Below, in pieces: positions 16,958-26,600 of a DNA stretch of 33,884 nt. The notes below the pieces were generated by a model. The model was not told where the DNA came from. It saw nothing but the letters and a program-made list of their open reading frames with translations, and did no database searches. Every line of letters starts with the position of its first letter. Positions within the stretch are counted from its first letter, which is position 1. The stretch comes from JAPEKQ01 sp964597945 (GTDB lineage Bacteria > Joyebacterota > Joyebacteria > Joyebacterales > Joyebacteraceae): positions 1 to 33,884 of the forward strand of contig CAZRAD010000009.1 of the NCBI GenBank assembly GCA_964597945.1, given 5' to 3'. Position numbers and translations under genes: made by a program.

Positions 16958-16986
16958 TTGACAACGCGCCCGGTTCTTGATATGTT
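16958..16986 (+). promoter_or_regulatory. Consensus-like sigma-70 promoter for the second lipoprotein
   Basis: TTGACA (16958-16963, a perfect -35), a 17-base spacer and TATGTT (16981-16986). Predicted transcription start is near 16993, giving a short leader of about 33 bases to ATG 17026. It lies in the 258-base gap after 16767. I found nothing else convincing in that gap. Confidence 0.85.
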
Positions 16987-17025
16987 CCAGTAGTGTGAGT
17001 GAGGACACTGAGGAGGGATCTCACG

Positions 17026-17682
17026 ATGATCAGACCATCCGCGCGGCCGACACTGGCCATCATCCTTCTTGCTGCCCTTGCACTGGGTCTTGCAGGCTGC
17101 TCGCTGTTCGCGCCCGAGGGCGGGGACCCGCCCGGTGGCGGTGGTGGCGGCTACAAGGAACGGACGACCCGCCCGAACGTCATCCACAATCTCATCAGGT
17201 CGTATCAGGAGATGGAGGCCGACGAGTATGACCTCCTCTTCGCCGAAGACTTCACGTTCTGGCTGAACCCGGACGACCTCAACGATCCGCAGAACCCTCT
17301 GCCGCAGTACTGGGGGAAGGCCGAGGACTCAGAGATCACCCACAATATGCTCGACGAGGGCACCAATGTCATCTCGATCGCGCTGACGCTGACACAGCTC
17401 GGGAGCGAGGAGGAGATCCCAGGGCCGAACCCTGAGGATCCGCCGATGTACAGGTCCGTGTATGATGTCGACCTCTTCGTGTATCTGCCGAACGACCTGA
17501 CCCTCTGGGCCAATGCCGCCGCACAGTACACGTTCTCCGAGGATCCGATCGAGACCGGGCCGAACGGTGAGACGCTCTGGGAGATCTACAAGTGGGAGGA
17601 TATTGACGATCCCGCGCGCCCGACGATCCCTGGCGACTTCGAGCTGGTCTCTATCACGGATCTCAAGGCGATGTTCCGGTAG
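17026..17682 (+). CDS. NTF2-like lipoprotein, second paralogue
   Basis: 218 residues from ATG 17026. AGGAGGG (17011-17017) is 8 bases upstream, which decides against the GTG 27 bases earlier. The signal peptide ends in LGLAGC (lipobox cysteine about residue 25), followed by a glycine-proline linker. The mature part parallels the protein at 16168: NVIHNLIRSYQEMEADEYDL, LFAEDFTFWLNPDDL, YWGKAEDSEITHNML and WEIYKWEDI. It has its own promoter and ends at a strong terminator, so it is a single-gene unit. Function unknown. The strong promoter suggests substantial expression. Confidence 0.8.
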   Translation: MIRPSARPTLAIILLAALALGLAGCSLFAPEGGDPPGGGGGGYKERTTRPNVIHNLIRSYQEMEADEYDLLFAEDFTFWLNPDDLNDPQNPLPQYWGKAEDSEITHNMLDEGTNVISIALTLTQLGSEEEIPGPNPEDPPMYRSVYDVDLFVYLPNDLTLWANAAAQYTFSEDPIETGPNGETLWEIYKWEDIDDPARPTIPGDFELVSITDLKAMFR

Positions 17683-17728
17683 CCGGACCACCGCCGCAGC
17701 GCGCTGAGCATGAGGAACAGACGATTCA

Positions 17729-17758
17729 CGGGGGACGGGAGACCGTCCCCCGTTTTCT
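17729..17758 (+). terminator. Strong intrinsic terminator
   Basis: CGGGGGACGG (17729-17738), loop GAGA, CCGTCCCCCG (17743-17752): ten perfect base pairs directly followed by TTTTCT. It ends the lipoprotein unit. Confidence 0.93.
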
Positions 17759-17807
17759 CTGTCCCTGGCCGGCGCTGTCTTCATCTGTCGCCGATCGCCT
17801 CCTGCTG

Positions 17808-17836
17808 TTGACTCCCATCTGCACCGGGCCTAGAAT
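17808..17836 (+). promoter_or_regulatory. Sigma-70-like promoter for the deacetylase-pdxJ unit
   Basis: TTGACT (17808-17813), a 17-base spacer and TAGAAT (17831-17836). Transcription would start near 17843, leaving a leader of about 109 bases before GTG 17952. Confidence 0.8.
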
Positions 17837-17951
17837 CCAGACGATCAGCGGAGTTCCACGCCGCGTCAGCACGGAGTCTCGCCTGTACCATGGATAGACC
17901 CTCACCGTGTCGTTCAGCCCACGATGCGGCTTCCAATGCGAAGGGACCGTT

Positions 17952-19163
17952 GTGGCCCGAACCAGAGCCCAGAAGAAGCGCGACGAGAGGATTCGGCGGG
18001 TGCTCTCCATTATCCGTCTCTGGCTGATCGTCATCGCGCTCGCGCTGATCGTGATGGTCGGCGTCGCCGAGCTGTTCTCGAGCGGCAGAGCGGGCATGGT
18101 CCGAGAGCGCATCTTCGGGAAGCGCGACATCACCGAGCGCGCCGAACGACTGGACGCGGCGCTCGATGACGCGCTGGCACGCCTCCACATCACCGCCGTG
18201 AGCTCCGAGCGCGCCGAACTCGACACACTCGGCTATCTGCTTCCGCACTGGGAGAAGACGGGACGTATCCCCGCGGGGACCAGTCTCTACGAGTGCAACC
18301 TCGCGTTGACCGAGGCCATGCGTGGTTCGGGCGGGAAGCTCATCCGTGTTCGAGAGACCGACGCCGACTGGAGAGGTCTCCAGTCACTCGATCTCCGCTT
18401 CGGACTCGGGAAGATCGAGACGCATCACATCGTGCTCAAGGAGACCGAACGGGGGGACGCGCCCATCGTCGCGAGGCGGGAGGATGCCGCCCCGCGAGTC
18501 GCCATCGTCATCGATGATTTCGGGTACAACCGGGCGAAGACGACGCTCGGGTTCCTCGCGCTCGAGGACCCCATCACGATCGCGGTGCTCCCGCAGTGCC
18601 CGTACACGAGGAGAATCGCGAACGAGGCGCATGAGGCGGGCAAACAGATCATCGCGCACATTCCGATGCAGCCCGAGAGCTATCCGGACGCCAACCCCGG
18701 TGACGGAGCGCTGCTGGAGCGTCACACAGCCGATGAACTCCGCTCCCTGACGCGCGCTGTGCTCGATGAGATCCCACACGCGCGGGGAGCCAACAACCAC
18801 ATGGGCTCCCGGTTGACGACCAGACAGCCGCACATGCGGGCGGTGATGGGGGAGCTCAAGGAGCGTGGCTTCTTCTTCGTTGACAGCGTGACGACCCCCA
18901 GCTCGGTGGCGTACGCGGAGGCACGACGCGCGGGGATCCCGGCGGGCCGGAATACTCTCTTCCTCGACAGCTATCTGGATGAGACCGGACGCCTCGATGT
19001 GCCGGGCCGACTCCGCGCGCTTGAGGAGGCGGCACGCAGGAACGGGTTTGCCATCGGTATCGGACACCCGAAGTCGGAGACGCTGGATGCGCTCAAGCGC
19101 GGTCTTCCCGAGATGCGGGCGCGCGGTATCGAGATCGTCTTCGTATCCGAGCTCGTGGAGTAG
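17952..19163 (+). CDS. Divergent polysaccharide deacetylase family protein (YibQ type)
   Basis: 403 residues from GTG 17952, chosen because AAGGGA (17941-17946) is 5 bases upstream. A GTG at 17907 in the same frame has no ribosome site. A basic N-terminus (RTRAQKKRDERIRR) precedes one membrane segment (about residues 18-40, IIRLWLIVIALALIVMVG), so it is an inner-membrane-anchored periplasmic protein. The C-terminal domain from about residue 175 carries VAIVIDDFGYN, IAVLPQCPY, IIAHIPMQPESYPDANPG, GANNHMGSRLT, GFFFVDSVTTPSS and AIGIGHPKSETL. These are hallmarks of the divergent deacetylase family. Substrate unknown; peptidoglycan or another envelope glycan is possible. Confidence 0.88.
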   Translation: MARTRAQKKRDERIRRVLSIIRLWLIVIALALIVMVGVAELFSSGRAGMVRERIFGKRDITERAERLDAALDDALARLHITAVSSERAELDTLGYLLPHWEKTGRIPAGTSLYECNLALTEAMRGSGGKLIRVRETDADWRGLQSLDLRFGLGKIETHHIVLKETERGDAPIVARREDAAPRVAIVIDDFGYNRAKTTLGFLALEDPITIAVLPQCPYTRRIANEAHEAGKQIIAHIPMQPESYPDANPGDGALLERHTADELRSLTRAVLDEIPHARGANNHMGSRLTTRQPHMRAVMGELKERGFFFVDSVTTPSSVAYAEARRAGIPAGRNTLFLDSYLDETGRLDVPGRLRALEEAARRNGFAIGIGHPKSETLDALKRGLPEMRARGIEIVFVSELVE

Positions 19164-19226
19164 CTCCGCACACGCGGGTCGAAGCTCATGGAGAGATCCA
19201 ACACACTGAACTGCGGGAGGCACCAC

Positions 19227-19946
19227 ATGAGACTGTCGGTCAACGTCGACCACATTGCGACGGTCCGTCAGGCGCGGATGGCGAGCGAGCCGGACCCGAT
19301 ATGGGGTGCGGTTCTCGCCGAGCTCACCGGCGCGTGCGGCATCACCATCCATCTTCGCGGCGATCGCCGGCACATTCAGGACCGTGATGTCAGGGTTCTG
19401 CGCGACACGGTGGCGGGCGTGCTGAATCTGGAGATGAGCACGTCCGACGAGATGCTCGACATCGCCTGCGAGCTTGTTCCCGACATGGTCACGCTCGTGC
19501 CGGAGGGCGAGGGCGAACTGACCACGCAGGGAGGGCTCGACATCATCGCCGACGAGGACCGTGTGCGGAACGCCGTGGAGCGTCTTAAGGGGCGGGGGAT
19601 CGCCGTGAGCATCTTCATCGATCCGGACGTCGTTCAGGTCGGTCGAGCGAAGGCGGTCGGCGCCGACATCGTGGAGCTCCACACCGGTATCTACGCGGAG
19701 GCCGAGGACGCCGACGAGGTCGAACGCGAGTTCGAGAAGGTCCGCGTCGCGGCCATCGCAGCGAACGAGATGGGTCTCGCCGCCCACGGCGGCCACGGAC
19801 TCACATATCTGAACATCGGCCCCATCGCATCGATTCCGGAGATCGAGGAGGTGAGCATCGGTCACAGCCTGATCGCTCGGGCCGTCATCGTCGGGATGGA
19901 GGCGGCCGTGGCGGAGATGTTGGCGCTTCTCGAGGCGGGGGAGTAG
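19227..19946 (+). CDS. pdxJ: Pyridoxine 5'-phosphate synthase PdxJ
   Basis: 239 residues, the usual length. It condenses 3-amino-2-oxopropyl phosphate (made via PdxA) with 1-deoxy-D-xylulose 5-phosphate to pyridoxine 5'-phosphate. Signatures are RLSVNVDHIATVRQAR, ITIHLRGDRRHIQDRDV, NLEMSTSDEML, TLVPEGEGELTTQGGLD, VELHTGIYAEA, LAAHGGHGLTYLNI and EVSIGHSLIARA. ATG 19227 is preceded by GGGAGG. An upstream ATG (19188) in frame is not needed. It lies 63 bases after the deacetylase gene and probably shares its promoter. Confidence 0.97.
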   Translation: MRLSVNVDHIATVRQARMASEPDPIWGAVLAELTGACGITIHLRGDRRHIQDRDVRVLRDTVAGVLNLEMSTSDEMLDIACELVPDMVTLVPEGEGELTTQGGLDIIADEDRVRNAVERLKGRGIAVSIFIDPDVVQVGRAKAVGADIVELHTGIYAEAEDADEVEREFEKVRVAAIAANEMGLAAHGGHGLTYLNIGPIASIPEIEEVSIGHSLIARAVIVGMEAAVAEMLALLEAGE

Positions 19947-19953
19947 CCCCGCG

Positions 19954-19973
19954 GGCCTCATTGGGGGCCATTT
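19954..19973 (+). terminator. Probable intrinsic terminator after pdxJ
   Basis: GGCCTC (19954-19959), loop ATTG, GGGGCC (19964-19969; one G-U pair), then ATTTG. A second hairpin, GCGGGG/CCCCGC (19935-19940 with 19947-19952), spans the stop codon. The short T run makes it modest. Confidence 0.5.
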
Positions 19974-19977
19974 GCCG

Positions 19978-20007
19978 TTGACCAGACCGCGCATAACCCG
20001 GTAGAAT
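19978..20007 (+). promoter_or_regulatory. Sigma-70-like promoter for secDF
   Basis: TTGACC (19978-19983), an 18-base spacer and TAGAAT (20002-20007). The predicted start near 20014 leaves a 70-base leader with a small CCGGG/CCCGG hairpin before ATG 20084. Confidence 0.8.
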
Positions 20008-20083
20008 CAGAAGTTAACTTGCCACACGGGAACCTCGTTGAACGCTCCGGGGGAGTCGTCCCGGCGTGTTGTGGAGGAAGTGC

Positions 20084-21733
20084 ATGACACCGAAAATGCG
20101 ATGGAAGGTACTCCTGGTTTTTGTGGTCGTCATTCTGGCGGCCTGGAGAGCGTCGTACACGTTCCGGTTCCTCTCGATGAGCGAAGAGGACCTCGCGGCG
20201 CTGTCCACCGACCAGGTCGAGCAGCTCGAGGCGAACGCGATCCGGCTCGGTCTTGATCTGCAGGGCGGCATGCACATGGTGCTCGAGGTCGAGAAGGAGG
20301 GGCTGTCGGCGGACGAGTCGAAGGACGTCATGGCTCGGGCGCAGGAGGTCATCACCAATCGTATCGACCAGTTCGGCGTGGCCGAGCCGTCGATCCAGAT
20401 CGAGGGTGACGACAGGATCATCGTCCAGCTCCCGGGTCTTCAGGACGAGCAGCGCGCCAAGCGTCTCATCGGGCGGACCGCTCTTCTCGAGTTCATGCCG
20501 GTCGCTGTCATGGAGGATACCGATATCGTCCTGCGGGCGATCGACCGCGCACTCTCCGAGCAGATGCTCGCCAGCGGCGAGATCTCGATGGAGACGGAGA
20601 CGGGTCTTCCGCTCTCCGAGACCGAGCGGCTTGAGCGTGAGCGTCCGTTCTCCGTGAGGCTTCGGTTCCCCGGCGAGCTGCCGTTCATGGCGGAGAGCGA
20701 CGTGGCGTGGGCCAAGGCGAAGCTGGCGGGTCTTGACCTCGCCGAGGTTCTTCCGACGTACCCGGACGATCCCACGAAGCCACGCTACCGTCTCGCCTGG
20801 CACGCGGATACCCGCGTGCTCTCGGATGACGGCGAGGACTACCGCGGGTTCTACGTCCTCGAGAACGAGCCCGTCATGCTCGGTTCGTCGGTGGTCTCGG
20901 CGGATGTCAGACCGGGGCTCGATCAGGACTACCCGAACGCTCCCGGCATATCGCTCAGGCTCTCGCGCTCGGGCGGCCGGACGTTCGCGGATTACACGGG
21001 CAGGAACATCGGCAACTACGTCACGCTGGTTCTCGACGACGTCGTCCAATCGGCCGCCGTCATCAAGTCGAGGATCCCGGCCGGGACGCCGGCGTCGCTG
21101 ACGGGCAACTTCACGGACGAGGAGGCGAGCGACATCGCGATCGTGCTCCGCGCCGGCCGTCTGCCCGCTCCGATGACGGTCATCGAGGAGCGGACTGTCG
21201 GTCCGTCGCTCGGTCGCGACTCGATCAACCTCGGCGTCCGCGCGATGCTCATCGGGTTCCTGCTGGTCGTGCTGTTCATGCTCATCTACTACAAGGCCGC
21301 CGGCGCGATAGCGGTGTTGGCGCTCGTCGTCAACGTGCTCCTGATCATCGCGCTGATGTCGTCGCTCCCGGTCGACCCGAGGCCCGCGCTGACGCTGCCC
21401 GGTCTGGCGGGCATCATCCTGACGATCGGCATGGCGGTCGACGCGAACGTGCTCATCTTCGAGCGCATTCGCGAGGAGCTTCGCAATCAGAAGACCATCC
21501 GCGCAGCGATTCGCGACGGGTACGAGAGGGCGTTCCTGACCATCATGGACGCGAACGTGACGACCCTCATCGCCGCCGGTGTTCTGCTCTACTTCGGAAC
21601 GGGGACGATCAAGGGGTTCGGGGTCACACTCTCGCTCGGCATCATCGCCAGTATGTTCACGGCGATCGTGGCGACGCGTGTCGTGTTCGATCTCTTCACA
21701 TCACACTGGAACGTCAAGCACCTGAGCATCTAG
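20084..21733 (+). CDS. secD: Protein translocase subunit SecD
   Basis: 549 residues. SecD and SecF use the proton motive force to help preproteins leave the SecYEG channel on the periplasmic side. After the first membrane segment (about residues 8-24) comes LGLDLQGGMHMVLEV (about 55-69), the periplasmic P1 region with QFGVAEPSIQIEGDDRIIVQLPG, and a head insertion up to about residue 300. Five more membrane segments follow, with GPSLGRDSINLGVRAMLIG and the charged GMAVDANVLIFERIREEL motif. ATG 20084 is supported by GGAGG (20073-20077). An ATG/TTG frame opening at 20066 is less well placed. SecF follows after 48 bases. Confidence 0.97.
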   Translation: MTPKMRWKVLLVFVVVILAAWRASYTFRFLSMSEEDLAALSTDQVEQLEANAIRLGLDLQGGMHMVLEVEKEGLSADESKDVMARAQEVITNRIDQFGVAEPSIQIEGDDRIIVQLPGLQDEQRAKRLIGRTALLEFMPVAVMEDTDIVLRAIDRALSEQMLASGEISMETETGLPLSETERLERERPFSVRLRFPGELPFMAESDVAWAKAKLAGLDLAEVLPTYPDDPTKPRYRLAWHADTRVLSDDGEDYRGFYVLENEPVMLGSSVVSADVRPGLDQDYPNAPGISLRLSRSGGRTFADYTGRNIGNYVTLVLDDVVQSAAVIKSRIPAGTPASLTGNFTDEEASDIAIVLRAGRLPAPMTVIEERTVGPSLGRDSINLGVRAMLIGFLLVVLFMLIYYKAAGAIAVLALVVNVLLIIALMSSLPVDPRPALTLPGLAGIILTIGMAVDANVLIFERIREELRNQKTIRAAIRDGYERAFLTIMDANVTTLIAAGVLLYFGTGTIKGFGVTLSLGIIASMFTAIVATRVVFDLFTSHWNVKHLSI

Positions 21734-21741
21734 CGAAGTCG

Positions 21742-21765
21742 GCCGGGCGCTCGTGACGCCCCGGC
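21742..21765 (+). other. Hairpin between secD and secF
   Basis: GCCGGGCG (21742-21749) pairs with CGCCCCGGC (21757-21765) with one bulged C and a 7-base loop. It has no T run and lies inside the operon. It may tune the SecD to SecF ratio or protect the message. Confidence 0.4.
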
Positions 21766-21781
21766 ACTGGAGGTCACGAAG

Positions 21782-22696
21782 ATGGAGTTTCTGGTCGGCA
21801 CGCACATCAACTTCCTGGGTCACCGGAGGGCCGCGTTCATTCTCTCAGCGGTCGTCATCCTGATCGGTCTGATCTCGCTGGCCGTTCAGGGGGGTCCCAA
21901 GCTTGGTATCGACTTCGCGGGCGGCGTCCTGCTGCAGGTGAAGTTCGACCAGGCCATTACCGCGGAGAGTGTCCGTGAGTCGCTGGAGGCGGTCGGGGTT
22001 GAGGAGGCGGAGATCCAGCACTTCGGCGGCAACCGCGAGGCGATCATCAGGCTGATGGCGGAGGACGCCGAGGCCGACGATCTCGCCGGTCGCATCCTCG
22101 AGCGGCTCAATACCGATAACCCCGGGAACACCGCGTCGTTCATGCGCGAGGAGCTCGTGGGACCGAAGATCGGCGAGGAGCTCAGGGCCAAGGCGACGAT
22201 GGCGATCATCTACGCACTCATCGGCATCCTGATCTACATCTCCCTGAGATTCGAGTTCAAGTTCGCCGCGGGCGCCGTCGCTGCGCTTGTGCACGATGTG
22301 CTCATCACGCTCGGGTTGTTCTCGCTCACCGGCCGCGCGATCACGCTTCCGGTCATCGCCGCGTTCCTCACCATCGTCGGATACTCACTGAATGATACGA
22401 TCGTCATCTACGATCGTATTCGTGAGGACAGGCGGAAGCTCTACGGCAAGAGCTTCGTCGATATCGTCAACACGAGTCTCAACGAATCGCTGTCGCGGAC
22501 GCTCGTCACCTCACTGACCACGCTGTTCGTGGTCGTCTGCCTGTTCATCTTCGGTGGCGAGGTCATCAAGGACTTCGCATTCGCGCTCATGGTCGGTGTG
22601 ATCGTCGGTACGTACTCGTCGGTCTACGTGGCCAGCCCGCTCGTTGTCGAGTGGCAGATCAAGCAGGAGGCGCGCAGGCGCCGGAGGCACGGGTAG
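21782..22696 (+). CDS. secF: Protein translocase subunit SecF
   Basis: 304 residues, the usual SecF length. One N-terminal membrane segment (about residues 17-37) is followed by LGIDFAGGVLLQVKFD, the SecF version of the DLQGG motif, a short periplasmic domain, FMREELVGPKIGEEL and five membrane segments containing AAFLTIVGYSLNDTIVIYDRIRED. The end is basic (RRRRRHG). ATG 21782 is preceded by GGAGG. It works in complex with SecD from the gene immediately upstream. Confidence 0.97.
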   Translation: MEFLVGTHINFLGHRRAAFILSAVVILIGLISLAVQGGPKLGIDFAGGVLLQVKFDQAITAESVRESLEAVGVEEAEIQHFGGNREAIIRLMAEDAEADDLAGRILERLNTDNPGNTASFMREELVGPKIGEELRAKATMAIIYALIGILIYISLRFEFKFAAGAVAALVHDVLITLGLFSLTGRAITLPVIAAFLTIVGYSLNDTIVIYDRIREDRRKLYGKSFVDIVNTSLNESLSRTLVTSLTTLFVVVCLFIFGGEVIKDFAFALMVGVIVGTYSSVYVASPLVVEWQIKQEARRRRRHG

Positions 22697-22738
22697 CCTC
22701 TCGGGCGGAGAGCCGTGCAGCGGAACGACAGACGTTCG

Positions 22739-22796
22739 GCCGGCGCGGCGGACGCCGGCAGTCAGAATGGAGGCGGCGCTCCCCGTGAGCGCCGTC
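22739..22796 (+). terminator. Two tandem GC-rich hairpins after secF
   Basis: Hairpin one is GCCGGCG (22739-22745) with CGCCGGC (22753-22759). Hairpin two is GGCGGCGCTC (22772-22781) with GAGCGCCGTC (22787-22796), ten pairs with one G-U, followed by TCTGCATT. They lie in the 198-base gap before the DUF4159 gene. The lack of a clean T run leaves termination uncertain. I see no good promoter in the rest of the gap. Confidence 0.5.
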
Positions 22797-22894
22797 TCTG
22801 CATTGCAGCAGTGGTGCGCGCGGCGGCGGATTCGCGGACGCGCGATGAACTTGAGCGGCCGGCACTGCGTCTAAGGGAAGTACCGGAGGGAGCT

Positions 22895-23596
22895 ATGGAG
22901 CGGCGGTCGATGAGAACAGTGCGTGTGCTTGTGGCGGCGGTTCTGGTGGTCGCGCACGTGGGCGGCGGACCCGCGCGCGCGGCGCGCGCCTCAGAGGACG
23001 GTCGCGGTGTCACGATTGCGCAGCTGAAGTACCGCGGAGGCGGTGACTGGTATGCGAACCCGACGGCGCTCCCGAATCTGCTCGACGCTCTCGCCGAGCG
23101 GACCGACGTGGCGGTCGCGAGACGGCCGGCCTCGGTGGCGCCCGACCAGGAGGAGCTCTTCACCTATCCCATCATCCATATGACCGGACACGGACGAGTC
23201 CAGTTCGCGCCCGAGGATGTCGCGAACCTTCGTAAGTTCTTCGAGCGGGGCGGCTTCCTCTGGGCAGACGACAACTACGGGATGGACGCATCGTTCCGCG
23301 CGGAGCTGTCGAAGGTTCTGCCGGAGAGCCCGCTCGTCGAGCTGCCGTTCGACCACGAGATCTACACGTCGTTCTACGAGTTCCGTGAGGGCCTGCCGAA
23401 GATCCACGAGCACGACGGCGGGCCGCCGCACGGCTACGGGGCATACCTCAACGGCGAGCTCGTCGTGTTCTACAGCTTCAACACGGACATCGGCGACGGT
23501 CTCGAGGACGCCGAGGTCCATGATGACCCGCCCGAGAAGCACGAGGCGGCGCTGAAGATGGGCATCAACATCGTGGTGTACGCGCTGACGCACTAG
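22895..23596 (+). CDS. DUF4159-family exported protein
   Basis: 233 residues from ATG 22895, with GGAGGG (22885-22890) 4 bases upstream. The longer frame from 22715 would translate the terminator-like hairpins and is rejected. A signal peptide (RTVRVLVAAVLVVAHVGGGPARAA) leads to the DUF4159 pattern: IAQLKYRGGGDWYANPTALPN, then YPIIHMTGHGRVQFAPEDV, LRKFFERGGFLWADDNYG and SFRAELSKVLP, with HEIYTSFYEF later. The fold is thought to resemble class I glutamine amidotransferases. I see no GxCxG nucleophile elbow, so catalysis is doubtful. It heads a run of envelope-directed genes up to 31532. Confidence 0.88.
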   Translation: MERRSMRTVRVLVAAVLVVAHVGGGPARAARASEDGRGVTIAQLKYRGGGDWYANPTALPNLLDALAERTDVAVARRPASVAPDQEELFTYPIIHMTGHGRVQFAPEDVANLRKFFERGGFLWADDNYGMDASFRAELSKVLPESPLVELPFDHEIYTSFYEFREGLPKIHEHDGGPPHGYGAYLNGELVVFYSFNTDIGDGLEDAEVHDDPPEKHEAALKMGINIVVYALTH

Positions 23597-23690
23597 AGCA
23601 GCGCGGCGATGGAGTGCCGATCCGGGCCCCGCGTCGGCGATCGCTCCATTACAGAGGCGGCAGAGAGATACCGCAGCTGAAAGGCACGAG

Positions 23691-26600
23691 ATGAATCGCG
23701 CACCCGAGCAGGGACACGCCGAACTCCTCCGGCGGATCCACACCGTCGGTCGGCAGTGGAGGATGCGGGCGGTCACCGCCGGTCTGCTCCACGTGCTGGT
23801 CGTCGTGCTAGGCGGGTCGCTCCTGCTTCTCCTGCTCGAGAGCTTCCTTCCGATTCCACCGCTTCTGCGCATGATCCTCATGCTTGTCCTTCTGGGGGTC
23901 GTGGCCTACGCGCTGATCACACGCGTCGCTCGTCCGGTGGTCCGTCGGATCGATCCGGTCGCCATCGCCGCGCGCATCGAACGCGGCTACCCGGAGCTCG
24001 GCGAGAGTCTCGAGTCGGCGACCGAGCTGTGGGCAAAGCGCGGCTCAGGACGGCAAGGCTACTCGGTCGATCTCATCGACGGACTCATCGTCAGGACGGT
24101 CGAGCAGATCGCCGGGCTGGATCTCGGCTCCGCCGAGCGGTCGCGTGGGCTCGGGCGCTCGGGGGTCGCGCTCCTCGTGCTCGTCGCCGTCGGTGCGGCC
24201 GGCTTCTTCGCGATGGGCCAGCGGCTGGGACCGGCGCTCGACCGGCTGCGGCAGCCGCTGGACAGGGAGACGCGCCCCGGTGTCGCGCTGATCGTCTATC
24301 CCGGAGACGTGACCGTCGTCGCGGGAGACGACCTGGAGGTCGAGGCACAGCTCGTCCTCATGCCGGGTGCCGTGTACGCCGCGCCCGCGCTGATCGTCGA
24401 CCGAGGCGGCGAGGTCCCGGTGACACGCGCGATGCAGGAAACGGAGCGGACGCTCGTGGAGCCCGACGGCGACGGCGCCGAGGTGGCGAGCCATCTGGAG
24501 ACCATTCACGACATCCGGGCACCGCTCTCGTACTCCGTGGCGCTCGCCGGCGGCGCGAGCCTGTCGTTCGACGTGGCCGTCATCGACCCGCCGTTCATCA
24601 CGGGACTCGACGTCGAACTCGCATTCCCCTCATACAGTGGACTCGTGCCCAGACGGAGCACCGACACCGGCGGCGATGTCACCGCGCTCCCCGGGACATC
24701 CGTGAGTGTGACCCTGAGCGCGAGCAAGCCGCTGGAGTCGGCGCGGCTCGGTCTGGTCTCCGGAGCGGACATCGAGATGGAGCGGCTCGGGCCGGACACG
24801 TTCACCGGTCGGTTCACCGTCTCAGGGGATGACGCCTACTCCATTCACGTGATCGACACGGACGGGCTGGCCAATGCGACCCCACCGACCTATACGATAG
24901 CCGCCATCCGGGACGAGCGTCCGCTCGTCCGCATCGTCGAACCGGGCGAGGACCGCGACGTTCCGCGTGAGATGATGCTTCCACTGTCGATCTCGGGCAT
25001 CGACGATTACGGCGTGACTCGCATCGATATCCGGTACTCGCTCGAGGGCTCCGCTGAGGAGGTCGTCTCGACGCTCCAGCGCTATGGCTCCCGAGGGCAG
25101 CGCGAGGTCGTTCTCGAGACCGTGTGGGATCTCTCCGAGACCGGTCTCCTGCCGGGAGTGATGCTCGTCTACTATGCCGAGGTGTTCGACGGCGATCTCG
25201 TCAACGGTCCGAAGAGCTCGCGAAGCGAGAGCTATCTGCTTCGTTTCCCATCGATGGCCGAACTCTACAGCGACGCCGTCGGTGAGCAGGACGAGATCAT
25301 CGACGATCTCGATGAGCTGATGGAGGAGCAGGAGGAGGTGCGCAAGGAGTTCGACGAACTCGAGGAGGAGGTCAGAAGCGATCCGGAGCTTGACTGGCAG
25401 GACGAAGAGCGGGTCGAGCAGGCGCTCGAGCGTCAGGAGCAGGTTGCGGAGCAGGTGTCCGAGATGGCCGAGCGGATGGCCGACCTCGGTGATCAGATGA
25501 GCGAGACCGACCGGGTCACACTGGAGACGCTCGAGAAGGTCGACCAGATAACGGAGCTTCTCGACGAGGTGGCGACCGACGAGATGCGCCGGCTCCTCGA
25601 GCAGATTCGCGAGGCGATGCGTGAGGTCAGCCCGGAACAGATGAGCTCCGCGATGGAGCAGATGACCTTCACGCAGGACGACTATCTCAGACGACTCGAG
25701 CAGACGCTCAATCTCCTCAAGCGCGCGAAGGCGGAGCAGAGCCTCGCCGATGTCGCAGACCGCGCCGAGGATCTGGCGGAGCGGCAGGAGCAGATGGCGC
25801 GCGAGAGCATGGGCATGGAGTCGCCCGACGCCGAGCAGAGCGCCGAGATGGCGGGTGCTCAGCAGGACATGACGGCGGAGCTCGAGCAGCTCAAGCGTGA
25901 CCTCGAGAAGGCCATCGCGGAGATGCAGGAGGTCGACCCGGAGGCAGCCGCGGAGATGCAGCAGGCGCTCGATCAGCTCCAGCAGTCGGAGACCTCGCAG
26001 AAGATGCAGGACGCGGCACAGAAGCTCGGCGAGATGAAACCGCAGGAGGCCGCGGCGCAGTGCGAGTCCGCGTCGAGCGATCTCAAATCGCTCTTCTCGA
26101 GACTCTCCAACTGCAAGGGCTCGATGGCCTGCAGTCTCCAGGCACGCGACCGCGAGGCGACGCTCCGTGCCATCGACGAGCTCCTTGCGGTCTCGGTCGA
26201 ACAGGAGGAGATACTCGAGGTCGTCTCGGATCGTCCAGGACTCGCGCGATCCGAACTCGTGCTGCTTGTCGCAAAGCAGACCGATCTTGCCGAATCACTC
26301 GCCCACATCGCGGAGCGGTTGTTCCGCGTGTCGAACGATTCGTTCGAGATCGACCCGGCCACCTACCGCAAGATCTCCATGGTGCGCGGCGACATGGTGC
26401 GGGCAGCACAGCACCTGGCCGCCGAGAGCGCGCGCGCGGCCGAGGCAAACGTGCAGGCTGCGCTCGAACGCGTGAACGGGCTGATCGTCGAGCTTCTCAC
26501 GTCGAACCAGTCGAGCTCCTCCAGCGGCGGCTCGGGAGCGCTCCAGCAGATGATGCAGCAGCTCACGCAGATGGCGGAGCAGCAGGCGCAGCTCAATCAG

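Noticed and set aside
22715..22894. A 60-residue N-terminal extension of the DUF4159 protein
   Set aside because: It would translate the post-secF hairpins, is Arg/Ala-rich, and would bury the signal peptide. ATG 22895 has its own ribosome site.
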